Of a stretch of 64,000 bases of DNA, positions 11,801-22,265 are shown piece after piece. This stretch comes from Clytia hemisphaerica (taxonomy: Eukaryota; Cnidaria; Hydrozoa; Leptothecata; Clytiidae). Position 1 is the first letter of the stretch. Each line of letters starts with the position of its first letter. The notes beneath the pieces were generated by a model. The model ran no database searches. It was not told the DNA's origin and saw only the letters and a program-made list of their open reading frames with translations. The stretch covers positions 186,001-250,000 of the forward strand of contig CACVBU010000178.1 of assembly GCA_902728285.1 (NCBI GenBank), given 5' to 3'. The position numbers and the translations under genes are program-made.

Positions 11801-14800
11801 TTTCCTTTTCTGCCTATCAGTAAAAATGAATCAGTTTAGATTTTCATTGGTTTGTTTTGAAATGCAATTTTGCATTTTAAAGCATTTGAATATCAACTAA
11901 TATCAAATTATTTATTGTGTCAAATTTTGTTTGAGTGATCTGTACACAATTTTTTCTGCTGTTCCAGTCTTATTGTTGGGAGTGTTCTTCATGAATTTTC
12001 ATAGCTATAAGACTGGAGCTTCTAAGAATCAATGTGTATGGATTTCATTAGTTTTGTAATTGTGTCAATTTTTGGACCTACCTAAGGTAGTCCTTTAAAT
12101 TAACCCTTGTCCGTTCGTTCGTCCGTTCGTTCGTCTGTTGCCAGCTTTTCTCGAGATCGGCTCAATAGTTTTTTCTAATTTTTTGCACAATGATGCAAAA
12201 TGGCAATGCCCAAAATGTGACGGAGCCCGATTTTCGAAAAAAAAATTTTTCCGGCCGAAAATGGCGGAAATATGCCGGAAAAACTGGTTTTTCGGCATTT
12301 TCTCGAGATTTCATCATTAGTTTTTTCTGATTTTTTGCTCAAAGATGCGTATTAACAATGCCCAAAACATGGCCTAGTCCGATTTTTGAGAAAAAATTTT
12401 TTCCGGCCGAAAATGCCGGAAATATGCCGGAAATCGCCGTTTTTCTGGATTTTCATTGGACTTTTCCATATAATTGGTTGTTTTTTCATTCAAAAAGATT
12501 ATTAATAGCAATGCCCACCATAAAGCATGTTTCAATTTTCAATAAAATTGATTTTTGAACCCGGAACTTTCTAAAAATCGCCGGAACAGCCGATTTTCGC
12601 CGGAAAAACGGTATTTCTTGAATTTCTTGAGCTGTACTTTATATTTTTTCATGAAATTTTGCACACTGATGCAAAATGTCAATACCTAAATATTGACGGA
12701 GCCCGATTTTCGAAAAAATTCATTTCCGGCCGAAAATGCCGGAAATATGCCGGAAAAACTGTTTTTTTGGCATTTTCTCGAGATTTTATCATTAGTTTTT
12801 TCTGATTTTTTGCAGAAAGATGCGTATTAACAATGCTCAAAGCATGGCCGAGTCCGATTTTTAAGAAAAAATTTTTTCCGGCGGAAAATGCCGGAAATAT
12901 GCCGGAAATCGCCGTTTTTCTAGATTTTCATTGGACTTTTCAATATAATTAGTTGTTTTTTCATTCAAAAACATTATTAATAGCAATGCCCACCATCAAG
13001 CATGTTCCAATTTTCAATAAAATTGATTTTTGAAGCCGGAACTTTCTAAAAATCGTCGGAACAGCCGATTTTCGCTGGAAAAACGGTATTTCTTGAATTT
13101 CTTGAGCTGTACTTTATATTTTTTCATGAAATTGTGCACACTGATGCAAAATGTCAATACCTAAATTGTGACGGAGCCCGATTTTCGAAAAACATTTTTT
13201 TCCGGCCGGAAATATGCCGAAAATACCGGTTTTTTGACTTTTTCTCGAATTTTCATTTTTAGTTTTTTCTGATTTTTTGCAGAAAGATGCGAATTCGCAA
13301 TGCTCAAAAAATGGCCGAGTTCGATTTTTGAGAAAAAAAATTTTCCGGTTGCCGGAAATCGCCGTTTTTGCAGATTTTCATTGGATTTTTTCCTTGTATT
13401 TCTATGTTTTTCACACAAAAACATTATTGATAACAATGCTCACCATCAAGCATGATTCAATTGTCACTAAAACTGATTTTTGCGACCAGAACTTCGTATT
13501 TATTTTTTCCCTACAACCCTTCTCTCTTCCCCCATCAACAATCAATGATGAATTTATTGTGTTGTGTATTTTCGCTAAATGCTATATTTTCTGACTGATT
13601 TTTTTCATTTTTCTTTTCGCATTGCTAACTAACTTTCATCATCAGGTAGGTCCATTCAGCATGTTGCTTGTTTATGTTGTTTTGCATATCAAGATACGGT
13701 ACTAATATACTGAGATTAAGTTACCCCATGTCACCAAATGTTGATGTCTGAGATTTTGGTACTGAATCGCTGCATTTGATAATAAATACTACCTTTGATA
13801 TGACTGCACATTAGAAGTCTTTTGTATGAGGCAGTAAATTGCTTGACAGTTGGATTGTTGTTGAAGCCACCAGCTTGGCGCACTGCACCTAAAAACAATT
13901 TAAGGTGGTCTTGGGAAATTTTGTACATTTGGAGGTATTTCATTGGTGGGTTTGGACATCCAACAAGCTTGCAAAAAAGATCTTTAGTACTCTTGATACA
14001 GGCAAGAAACCCAATAAAACCAGTTTTCCTATTGGATGAAACCATCAACTTTCCATCTTGATTTTTCAAACATTTGATGTATGCCGATGCTTCATCCAAG
14101 AAGTTTAATTGGATGGATTTTTTAAGCAGACTTATAGCCTAAAAAGAGTTTTAAAAATTAGAAAAGATATCATATTATCGCTTTTAATTGCTAGGAAGGG
14201 AAAAAATATGAAATGTATGAATAAAGTGAATTATTACTTCGAGAACTTTTGAGAAGATTATGTTTAATGGGCTATATTATCTTTCAATTTGAACACATAA
14301 AAAATTAAAAAAAGAAATGATAAAAACCTTTAGCAAAAGGGTTTCTGGAATTAAGCATGTCAAACAGATGATCAATTGTACGTATGAACTTGTTACAGTT
14401 GCTTGCTACAGTTGCTTCACAGCCTTTGAAATCAAGGAGATTCAAAACAACATTACAATATTGTAAGGCATCCGCCACGCTCGCGCTAAATGTTTGAGCA
14501 GCAAGGTTGACTTTCATTTTTTGTGAGACCCAGTTTATGTGTGCCAGTCGTAGTTTAGTTGCAAGTCTAGATTAGAATGAATAATGTATGATGAGTGTGA
14601 GGTTTTTAAAGCTATTGTAAAACTCATTCCTTCATAGTCACCATGAATTTATTTTTGTACCCCGTAAAGAGACCTTATTTTGAAATTTCAGCAAAAAAGG
14701 CATCACTTTATTGATTGTTACCGATCGTGGAATTAGCCGGGTATATTTACCTCACTATCCTTTCCTCAGAGCTGGATCACTCACAGGTAGTGATCTCGAT

Positions 14801-16535
14801 GGCCGGCAACAAAAATCAGACACCTGAGACATGTATATGTTAAAGATATTGTTTAAAGGATGGTTCCTGCAGAGCTGGCCTACCATTTTAGCAAGTAGTA
14901 TATAAAGATTACCTTATCCCTTCACTTCCTTGTAGTTTTTGTAACCTTTCAATGCGTACAGCCATTTTATCTCATTACCATCTGCGTCTTTTAGAATGCC
15001 ATAATCACCAAGGGTGTTCCCCAACAATTTTAGCATGTGGCAAACATCAAGAAGAACATAAATTAACTTGGAACTATCAGAAGGATGGCAAAAATATGGT
15101 TTAAAATTGTTGACATTCATGCTTCCACCAAGTTCGTTAATCATTGCAAAATGGCAAGATGGCCCATCACGTGTTAAAGACACAATCTGCAAAATTTATT
15201 ATACTTATTTTGCAAACTATTTAATACACATACTAAATTTTACAAAGGTAGAATGATTGCTTAAAATTTCTTTGAAAATCTGATTCTTTCCCCGACACAC
15301 AAAAGCTATTATAAGGTCTAAAAATCTTACTTCAGCTTTGACATCATTTAATTTTTCTATTGGAACCTGAACCAAATCAGCATGTTCTTGCCCAGTCATT
15401 CCATCAATGAAAAAATAGCCAATTGGGACTTTCCAAGAACTATTGATGCAGACTGCCATGAAAACCAATGCATCTTTAGCAAGCGGTAGAGTGTCATCCT
15501 CTATACCATTGCCTATGTCCACATAGCCTACAAACCGGTTACCATCCCAAAAGGAATGCTTTTTGATTGACATCTCATCAATTATCAGTGCAACGATAAC
15601 TGGTTTGTCATAAGTTGATCTGACTTTGTGGTTTATGGCTCTAAAAGAGGATTTTGTGAAGCCGACATCTGCACTGACGGAACTATACCACATCCTGATG
15701 GTCTCTCTATGGGGTAGTGCTTTGTTAAATGTATCCCTGACAAAATTATAGGCCTTGGTGCTGTAAAACTGAAGCGTGAGAGCAAATGACTTCAATTCTG
15801 GTGGATATGCTGAACCCTTTTGACTGGTGTTTTTTGTACGCATCAACAATTCCAGTAGTGTCCCTGAAAAGTGTTGTTTCAACAACTGCTCACAGTTTTC
15901 GGAAATAAAGCTACGAGAACGAAGCTCATCTATTACACTCTTTAAAGATTTTACTTTGGTCTCTAGCCTTCTATTTTTTAGTTGTGCTGCATCCAACCTT
16001 TTCCTGATTTTAACTAGTTTTTCCTTTCCTTTATCTAAAGCAATTTCAATTCCACTTTTTACGTCTTTCACTGGTGTTACCTGAAGAGTAAAGGGATAAG
16101 ATACAATATGTATATATATAAAGTTTAAAACTTCTGATTTCAAGCAAATTGAAATTTAACTAAGAAGCTTCTCCAGAGTGAAAAAAACATATGCTTTATT
16201 TTCACTGATAATCTACCTATATTAGTTATCAATACATCTGTAACTTTTTCTTTTCTTAGCAGGTTGGTACTTAAATTTATTTGACATAATGCCAAAATTT
16301 TTGTTTTGAGAATTACTGTAAAAACACTAACTTTGAATCTTGTGGAGACAGCATAATCAGATAGTTTGATCAAATTTCTAGATCTGTTGATATATTTTTT
16401 TCTATAAAATGATCTGAACAGATCCGGCCCCAGGTCATCTTATTAGAGATGGGTTTCGTCGTTTGAGCTGTTTCCTCCTCAAATTTTAGGATGTTAATTT
16501 TCCATTCTTCTAATTTTCCTTTGTTAGCTGGAAAT
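8621..16535 (-). CDS. P-element/THAP9-like transposase gene (multi-exon)
   Basis: Minus-strand exons, in order: 16332-16535 (THAP C-terminal half, RICSDHF), 15331-16080 (coiled coil, then catalytic domain with VALIIDEMSI, first Asp), about 14914-15186 (second Asp in LLDVCHMLKLLG), 14328-14566 (NLAAQTFSASVADAL), 13793-14138 (RKTGFIGFL, SQDHLKLFLGAVR), 11694-11813, 10637-10731, 10305-10508 (NRGGLTVPS) and about 8621-8842 (C-terminal LSKQILFAGQ). Most junctions have GT/AG, and the phases at 11694/10731 and 10637/10508 join exactly. This is the domain order of P-element and THAP9 transposases. Defects: an in-frame TGA in the THAP exon, a frameshift/stop at the end of the third exon, an unexplained phase before 11813, and no exon with the first THAP cysteines. 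Four younger transposons sit in its introns, so it is an old resident, either a decaying copy or a former host gene. Confidence 0.75.
8911..10093. mobile_element. hAT-like non-autonomous element with nested element
   Basis: Ends are CAGGGGGGGGGTCGGTAGTA and its inverted counterpart ending CCCCCTG. It is flanked by CTTATAA at 8904-8910 and 10094-10100, a 7-bp direct repeat. A CAGGGG end with a 7-8 bp duplication points to hAT. The inside repeats ACTACC(AGGGT)AGT motifs and has no gene. It lies in the last intron of the P-element-like gene and is itself split by the element at 8964-9529. Confidence 0.8.
8964..9529. mobile_element. Small inverted-repeat element with 9-bp duplication, copy 1
   Basis: Begins TAGCCTGGGAATCCAAGC and ends GCTTGGATTCCCAGGCTA. 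It is flanked by the 9-bp direct repeat ACTACGGTG (8955-8963, 9530-9538). A second copy at 63180-63693 also has a 9-bp duplication. The duplication length suggests a Mutator-like mobiliser. No coding sequence is present. Confidence 0.9.
10129..10203. mobile_element. Short palindromic element (TACCGTGAGAT ends), copy 1
   Basis: 75 bp from TACCGTGAGATAGGGTAACT to its reverse complement ending ATCTCACGGTA. Both ends include TA, so the duplicated target may be TA as in Tc1/mariner. A longer copy lies at 38807-39016. Confidence 0.8.
10305..10508 (-). CDS. Exon with FVVKKL and NRGGL motifs
   Basis: Starts after TTCTCAG and ends at a GTAAGAAATG donor. It encodes FVVKKLKVK, then HKNRGGLTVPSKSVVKVCC, a conserved C-terminal block of P-element and THAP9 transposases. 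Without the donor the frame would stop four codons later. Confidence 0.65.
10637..10731 (-). CDS. Exon ending in YIAG of the P-element-like gene
   Basis: AG acceptor at 10732-10733 and GTAATT donor at 10635-10636. Encodes EFKEAAVSYIAG, the motif that precedes the FVVKKL segment of the next exon; the codon split across the junction restores Gly. Confidence 0.65.
10838..11668. mobile_element. Inverted-repeat element GGGTTGGTG...CACCAACCC
   Basis: About 50-bp terminal inverted repeats continue inward as TAATTTAAGATGCACGATCT with repeated ACGATT motifs. The flanks ATTTTTTT and ATTTTGTT suggest an 8-bp duplication with one mismatch. The three ~60-100 residue ORFs inside show no domain. It lies in an intron of the P-element-like gene. 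Confidence 0.8.
11694..11813 (-). CDS. Acidic linker exon of the P-element-like gene
   Basis: Lies between an AG acceptor (TTACTGATAG) and a GTATGT donor, and reads as an open frame with VDVVVDSEEDLTMTT. It has no domain of its own, but its 3' phase joins the 10731 exon exactly. The small transposon at 10838-11668 ends 24 bp into its downstream intron. Confidence 0.5.
12073..13654. mobile_element. Non-autonomous element, GGACCTACC family, copy 2
   Basis: Ends TGGACCTACC and GGTAGGTCCA as at 4641-5747, again with a CCGTTCGTTCG run just inside the left end. The interior is about 2.5 tandem copies of a ~500-bp unit rich in GCCGGAAATATGCCGG; GACGGAGCCCGATTTTCG recurs near 12222, 12696 and 13170. 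It sits in an intron of the P-element-like gene. ORFs inside are repeat translations. Confidence 0.7.
13793..14138 (-). CDS. Exon with the P-element C-terminal core
   Basis: Starts after TTTTTAG. It contains RKTGFIGFLACI, YKISQDHLKLFLGAVR and GGFNNNPTVKQF, strongly typical of P-element transposases. A GTAGTA donor lies after SHIK; without splicing the frame ends at 13731. Confidence 0.75.
14328..14566 (-). CDS. Middle exon of the P-element-like gene
   Basis: Bounded by CTAG at 14567-14568 and a GTTTTTA donor. It encodes LRLAHINWVSQKMKVNLAAQ and FIRTIDHLFDMLNSRNPF, both typical of THAP9-like proteins. It joins the next exon (14138) in phase. Confidence 0.75.
14914..15186 (-). CDS. Second catalytic exon of the P-element-like gene
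   Basis: Starts after a TTTTGCAG acceptor. It carries YVLLDVCHMLKLLGNTLG, the segment holding the second catalytic Asp in P-type transposases. The frame meets a TAA two codons before the best donor (GATAAG/GTAATC). The phase needed by the next exon would fit if one base had been lost here. Confidence 0.7.
   Translation of the reverse strand: MVSLTRDGPSCHFAMINELGGSMNVNNFKPYFCHPSDSSKLIYVLLDVCHMLKLLGNTLGDYGILKDADGNEIKWLYALKGYKNYKEVKG
15331..16080 (-). CDS. Transposase core exon (P-element/THAP9 type)
   Basis: Runs from an AG acceptor (16081-16082) to a GTAAG donor (15326-15330). The first third is a charged helical stretch that looks like a coiled coil. Then follow PPELKSFALTLQFYSTKAY and ETIRMWYSSV, well conserved in THAP9-type proteins. 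VALIIDEMSI holds the first catalytic Asp. The exon is open throughout its 250 codons. Confidence 0.75.
16332..16535 (-). CDS. THAP-domain exon of the P-element-like gene
   Basis: Begins after an AG acceptor (16536-16537) and ends at a GTTAGTG donor. It encodes FPANKGKLEEWKINI followed by TWGRICSDHF, the second half of a THAP zinc finger. A TGA about 20 codons after the SDHF motif interrupts the frame, so the exon is either mutated or spliced differently from my reading. Confidence 0.55.
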
Positions 16536-16823
16536 CTGCAAATTAGGACAGGACAATGATAAATAAAAGAAGCCCGTTAGGCGTGAAGGCCCAGCAAAAG
16601 CAAATTTTCGCAAATTTCGCGAATTTCAGGATTTCCAAAAATTCCAAAAAATGTTTAACAAGAATTCAAATTTCCCGCAGGAAAGGGATGACCAAAGGAT
16701 TAAAAATTTTACTGCGTCGAGCAAAACAAAATGAAAAATAAGTCGACAAGGATAACTTTCCCTTTCTTCATTTCTTAGAACAGGGAAGTGAAAAAATAAA
16801 CGAAACATAATGTAGTCAATCAA

Positions 16824-17029
16824 AAATTAATTGAATGTTGAAATCTCGAAACTTTCTACCCGAAGGTAAACAATCAAATTCAAAATATCGTTAAATTCAA
16901 CTTCCATAAGAAACAACATCAAAAAATGTAAAAATGGTGCCACATCGATTTATTGAGCTTCTTCGTTGTATTGTCTTTGTTCATCTTCTCCCTCTTTCCT
17001 CCATCAAGGTCAATTCGACTTGAAAACAA
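16824..17029. other. Upstream flank of the P-element-like gene; no gene seen
   Basis: The expected first exon (start codon and first THAP cysteines) should lie near or right of 16536, but I could not identify it in this stretch. Confidence 0.3.
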
Positions 17030-17705
17030 TTATGTGAGTCGAGTTTGAATAATCCAAGCCATCGACCGTTAAATGTGACAGCTCCAGAAATGACCATTTC
17101 ATATAATGTGTAGCATCATGAAAAAAGTTCCAATCTTGTTTAAATTTACACATGAGCTTCATTTTAGTCTCCATTTACCATGTCCATATTCCCTTTAAAA
17201 TTAGTATTTGAAATAATTCTGTGCTGAGTTTGAAAAGTCAAGCCGGCAATTCGTATTACGAAACAGATCCAGAAACAACCATTTTCACACGTAGCATCAT
17301 AGAAAAAGTTCCAATCTTGTTCAAATTTACACATGAGCTGCATTTTAGTCTCCATTGCCATATTCCATTTAATCGGTATTTGAAATAATTCTGTGTCGAG
17401 TTTGAAAAATCAAGCCACCAATTCGTTAAACGAGGTAGATCTAGAAATAACCATTTTCACACGTAGCATCATCGAAAAAGTTCCAATCTTGTTCTAATTT
17501 ACATATGAACTCCATTTTAGTGTCCATCAGCAAATTCCAGAATCAGTTTACTTGAAATGATTCTGTGTCGAGTTTGAAAATCATGCTACGTCCTAGCCTA
17601 GACCTTTGTTAACGGCGACCGATCCAGAAGTAACCTTGTGTAGCATCACGAAATATGTTTCAATCTTATTCAAATTTACACATGAGCTGCATTTCTGTTT
17701 ATTTA
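17030..17705. repeat. Satellite-like tandem repeat, ~177 bp period
   Basis: The block ACATGAGCTNCATTTTAGTCTCC recurs near 17150, 17331, 17503 and 17680, with GTAGCATCATVGAAAAAGTTCCAATCTTG between. That is about 3.5 diverged units. The short minus ORF at 17164-17361 translates one unit. Confidence 0.85.
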
Positions 17706-18850
17706 TTTTTATGTTAGAAGCCATTATTTCCTAAAAATAAAGTCTTTTTGAAAACAAGAAACTAAAAATGAAAGTGATTTAAGGTAGAATTTTCACTCAG
17801 AAAGCTTTATGAAAACTATAACATATGACAGAATGTTGAAAAAGTTTACAAAGTAAAATCACCACAAAGTTTCTTTGCTTTGAAAATCTCTTGACCACTA
17901 AAGCAAAGAAAATGTTCAAGAAAGTATGAATCAACACACGAAATCAATCTCCTCGCTTCAACCGCCATCTTGTTTTGTTTTGAAAACGTTTGTTGTTTAA
18001 GGAGCGCGGAATCAGAAAATATATATTTTTTAGCCAGTACCCGACTTTCGCAAGCTTTTCCCTAGCCTAGAAATCTAAGCTAGTTTGATTCAGTCACTTG
18101 GATAAATCTGATGGTTTAGTTGTGACTGAATAACTAGCTTAGGGACAGTAAACTCGGTAGCTTATCAACTGACAACAACGACAATTCAAATTTCGCGGCG
18201 AGGGACAACGTAAACTCACATAATTTGCATAATTATTCGTCGTTGACTTAATTCGTTTCATATCAAAAATATGAAATCACACCACACACATAACATAATA
18301 TCAAAACATTATTTAGAATTTTTTTATCTTGTCTTTTTTTCTATCTTCTGATTGGCTCTTATTGTAAGATTAGATAAACAAACTCTCCGTCTTACAGTTT
18401 ATGCGCTCCTTTTGTAAAATATAAAATGAAATTCTATTGTAAAGTGTGCCGATGGAGAGTGAAGGAAAAATTTGTTCAATTTTTTCAAAAAGTTATGTTC
18501 GTGTTATATGGAAAAGTCAACAAGAGACAAATTCGTTTCTTGAGTGATAATTTTGTGATTTGACACAAAAGTATTTTGTATGATTTTTACAAAGCTCATC
18601 ATAAAAATAACCTTCAACAAAATAAATAAAAATTACTTTAGACTAGCAGGCTAAAATACCGTATACAAAACAATGTAATCAATCCCCCCAAAAAAAACAT
18701 TTTCTTGAGTCTTGAATTCGTATAGCTTTCACTGAAAATAAGCACCGACAATTTTATGTTCTTCGAAAACGAAAGATGTCATTGTCTGTAAAATCGAGCA
18801 TGAAGTCTCTAATTCATAAAACAACAAGAAACCACAACCAGTCAAAAACC
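17706..18850. other. No gene seen
   Basis: AT-rich intergenic sequence. Nothing coding or structural stood out on either strand. Confidence 0.4.
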
Positions 18851-18854
18851 AAGA

Positions 18855-19413
18855 CCAGACGGTGTCAATCGAACAACTTCGAACGGAAATCGCAATCGAA
18901 CCAATCGAACGCCATCGAACGCGATCGAATGATTGCGATTCGATTGCCGAACGCAATCGAATCTCAATCGAACGGCCGATTCTTGGGTAATATTCTATTG
19001 TGTTCGATTGCGTTCAAGTAACGTCGATTGGTTCGATTGATAGTCAACCTATGTTTAATTGGTTCGATTGATTGTAAATTACCTTCGATTGATCTTCGAT
19101 TATGATTATTTTCGATAAGTTTGATTGCGATTAAATTAAATTTGATCACTCCTTTAAAGCTCTTTTTAGCGTGGACAGCTGAGTGCGTAAGTAACCGTAC
19201 TAGAATGAATAAAAAAGAATACAATTGAATCAATCGAACGCAATCGAACATAATCGAATACAATCGAACGTAATCGAAGCAATCGAACGGCAAATTCTGG
19301 GTAATATTCGATTGCGATTCGATTGCGTTCGACAATCGAATCGCAATTATTCGATTGTGTTCGATTGCATTCAATTGATTCGGCGTTCGATTCGTTCGAT
19401 TGACACCGTCTGG
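18855..19413. mobile_element. CGATTG-rich inverted-repeat element
   Basis: Ends CCAGACGGTGTCAATCGAAC and GTTCGATTGACACCGTCTGG, flanked by CCAAGA at 18849-18854 and 19414-19419 (6-bp duplication). Both arms are packed with TCGAACGCAATCGAA and its reverse complement, which gives many nested hairpins. All ORFs here (poly Asn/Ile/Glu/Arg types) are repeat translations. Confidence 0.85.
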
Positions 19414-19419
19414 CCAAGA

Positions 19420-20305
19420 GCTGTCTATCATCTATCCATTACAGTATAATACAATATCATGTCATGCAATCCAATCAGAATACAGAACTACAGCATAGGA
19501 TCTGTACAAGTACTCTCTCTTATATATTGCCACATACGATAGTCAATGTTCAATCACAAATCTTTACATTATTATTTGCCATTCTGGAAACAAGCAACTT
19601 TTGCTGTCTTTACGACGAATAGCATTCTTTTTTCTTCATCAGTTCGATTCTTCCCAAAAACAAGAGAAGCACTATCAGGTCGGGATCAGGTCTTGAAAGC
19701 TTTTTCTGATACAGTATTCCAAATATATCTCTCGGCTCTCTCATGGTAATAGTCTCACGTCATAATATAATCGAAGAAAGATCTTGCATTCAATGAGTCC
19801 CATCCTCTTCTACTCGTTTTCTGATAAAATAATTATAAACTTCTATCGCTCACGAAAACTCCCGATTTTTTACCACGTGACCCACTCTGACCAATTAGAA
19901 GCTCACCGAATCCTGCGTTCATATTATGAACGCGCCCTTTCCCTAAGCCAGTATTCCAAGGCAAACTTAAAATCCGTAAATATAAAAAATCTTAAAGCGC
20001 CGAAAACGCTATATTGCATAAGCCATGTGTCCTAGCCTTGTGAATACGGGCTTAGTTAACTAGGCTAGCTTTTCCCTGTCCAGACGGCAAAAAGTGTTAC
20101 TGGTATTAAGCGCCGTTTCTACCAAAACGGATAGACTGAAGGAAACACGGACAAAAAAATAGTGACTCTCTCTTTAAAGGCCCACTCGCTAGCGCTGGGC
20201 CAATTATGAAATGTTGCTCTAAATTTAATATGAGTGGCAATAGGAAAAGAAGAACCAAATCACATATGATTCCACCACCGAATGACAGATCGACCCCCTC
20301 TCCGC
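19420..20305. other. No gene seen
   Basis: Mixed sequence, slightly richer in GC from 19860 on. ORFs of 67-83 residues show no domain. Confidence 0.35.
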
Positions 20306-20641
20306 TCCCCCGGGGGGGGGGGTACTTAGGCAAATGGAGGATACGGTACGTGCTGCCCTTAAGGGTACCTTTTTTGGACTTCCAAAGTCCTGCTAAGGGT
20401 CGGAAAAATCAGAAAATCTAATTTCAGTCCCACTAAAGGTCGGAAAAATAGGAAAATTTCAACTTTTTATCCCCTGAAAGATCGAAATTTGGTCAAAATT
20501 GGTCAAATTTGTCCCGCTAAGGGTCGTGAAATTCCCAAAATTTTCCTTTGTTTTCTCCTTTTTAGTCCCGGTAAGGGTCCAAAGTTCGAAAGTCGGGCGG
20601 CATCCCCCGTCAGCTCGCAACCCTAGTACCCCCCTCCCGGG
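20306..20641. mobile_element. G/C-ended small element, copy 1
   Basis: Starts CCCCCGGGGGGGGGG and ends CCCCCTCCCGGG. The interior repeats TAAGGGTCGGAAAA and AGTCCCGCTAAGGGTC. A copy in the opposite orientation at 45944-46278 has a clean 8-bp target duplication; here the duplication is not clear. Confidence 0.75.
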
Positions 20642-21022
20642 TCCGGTTCGAATAATAAAATAATTTTCATAAATACAATACTGAAATAATTTACTGTCAT
20701 AATTCGGTGATTGCTGTTCAAATCTAATCTTTACAAAAAAAGGAATTTCATCTACAATACCTGTGAAAAGTTCTTGGATATTTCCTTTTTATTTCTGTCT
20801 GGCTGTCAGGATCACCTTCACTATCGCTCCTTGCTTCATTTTCTTTGGTATTTTTTCGCTTTCGATAGCCAGCCACAACGCATTGTTGTTGTTTTTTCCC
20901 CATTTTAACCTTTAATCAACCACTTTCAGTTTCAGTGACTTTTCTTGTTTTGTTTTGTTTACATTTTTTATGTTTTGATTTGTTTATATCGTTCCCAGGC
21001 CGTCACTCCGGATAAATCAAAG

Positions 21023-21080
21023 CTGGTACATTTACACCGCTATTGAATAGCTCCGCCATTAGGGTACCAATTCCGGTACT
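21023..21080 (+). repeat. Dispersed repeat, copy 2 (partial)
   Basis: GGTACATTTACACCGCTATTGAATAGCTCCGCCATTAGGGTACCA matches the first half of the copies at 7816-7965 and 51595-51722. It lies immediately in front of the reverse-transcriptase remnant. Confidence 0.65.
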
Positions 21081-21871
21081 CAAAGCCGCAAATCGAAAAA
21101 AGGGAGCTGGAGGACCCTCCCACATGGACGCAGAACTCTACCGTCACCTAATAAGCAGTAAAAAGTTTAAAAAGGAGAACAAGGACCTGCGTGACCAAAT
21201 AGCCAAACTTGCAAAAAAAACTAGCATCTGAGTACGTTAATCCCCATATCATTGAAACTCTAACAGCATGTAGACTAATACCACTAGACAAAAACCCTGG
21301 AGTACGCCCAATTGGAGTAGGAGAAGTTCTGAGGAGGATTGTCGGTAAATGTATAGGGTGGGTACTTAAGAACGATATTCAGGAGGCAGCAGGACCCCTT
21401 CAAGTGGCCACAGGATTAGATGCTGGAGCCGAAGCTGCCATTCATGCCATGAGGGACATTTAGGCAAATGACGAGACAGATACTAGTAGATGCAAGCAAT
21501 GCTTTTAACTCAATGAACAGGAGTGCCGCCCTACACAACATAAGAATTCATCAGTGCGTCCACAATTCGCATGTATTATTATAAACACCTACAGAATACC
21601 ATTAAACATGATAATTCGGAACGGTAGAAACATTTTCTCAGTTGAGCGAACGACACAAGGGGATAATCTAGCAATGTCATTTTACGCCCTATGGATTTCA
21701 CCGATTATAGAACATCTCAGGGAAAATACCCAAAGTTAAGAATGTATCTTTAGCAGACGACATCACAGGAGCCGGAAAGTTAGAACACCTAAAAACCTGG
21801 TGGGAAACTGTTATATCTGAGGGAGGAAAATACGGATACAATATCAATGAATCCAAAAGCTGGTTGATAAC
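21043..21871 (+). pseudogene. Reverse transcriptase gene, 5' part, split by palindromic element
   Basis: Successive plus frames encode KKGAGGPSHMDAELYRHL, then RPIGVGEVLRRIVGK and AGPLQVATGLDAGAEAAIHA. The catalytic segment follows as DASNAFNSMNR (motif A), RTTQGDNLAM and LADDITGAG (degenerate Y/F-x-DD). Frameshifts lie near 21215, 21465 and 21740. This reverse-transcriptase lineage is common in cnidarians and other invertebrates; I am unsure whether it is LINE-like or DIRS-like. The frame reaches NESKSWLIT and is cut by the element starting at 21872. Its continuation resumes at 28203. Confidence 0.75.
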
Positions 21872-21923
21872 AGTAGTAAGATATGGAGAAAGCTGGCACA
21901 TTTTTAACACCTCCAGCAATGCC

Positions 21924-22040
21924 GAAAGTGAGTGACACTACAGAAAGTGAGTGACACTACAGAAAGTGAGTGACACTACAGAAAGTGAGTACACGACAGA
22001 ACGTGATTGACACCTTACAGAAAGTAAGTGTCACCACAGA
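21924..22040. repeat. 19-bp subterminal tandem repeat, left arm
   Basis: Four to five units of AGAAAGTGAGTGACACTAC just inside the left terminus. The mirror copy lies at about 28034-28150. Confidence 0.85.
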
Positions 22041-22265
22041 ATAAGTTTTAAATGGTAAATAATTTTCTGGTTATCTATAAAAGCATTAAAGTCATTTTCC
22101 CTATCGGAAACACCCGAAAACACCGGAATTTGACCAATGAGTGTTACTAAAATTGCAACACATGGGTCAATTTCAACACCTCCAGTACTGTCAAAAGAAT
22201 AAGTTCCGAGTGGTAAATAATTTTCTGGTTATCTATTAAAGCACTGAGCTTCTTAGTCTAATTAT

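Noticed and set aside
14700..14830. GC-richer hairpin-like stretch that looked like a small RNA gene
   Set aside because: No match to tRNA, U-snRNA, 5S or spliced-leader structure that I could support.
19166..19431. ORFs rich in Asn, Ile, Arg and Ser in the CGATTG element
   Set aside because: Low-complexity translations of repeated CGATTG words in an inverted-repeat element.
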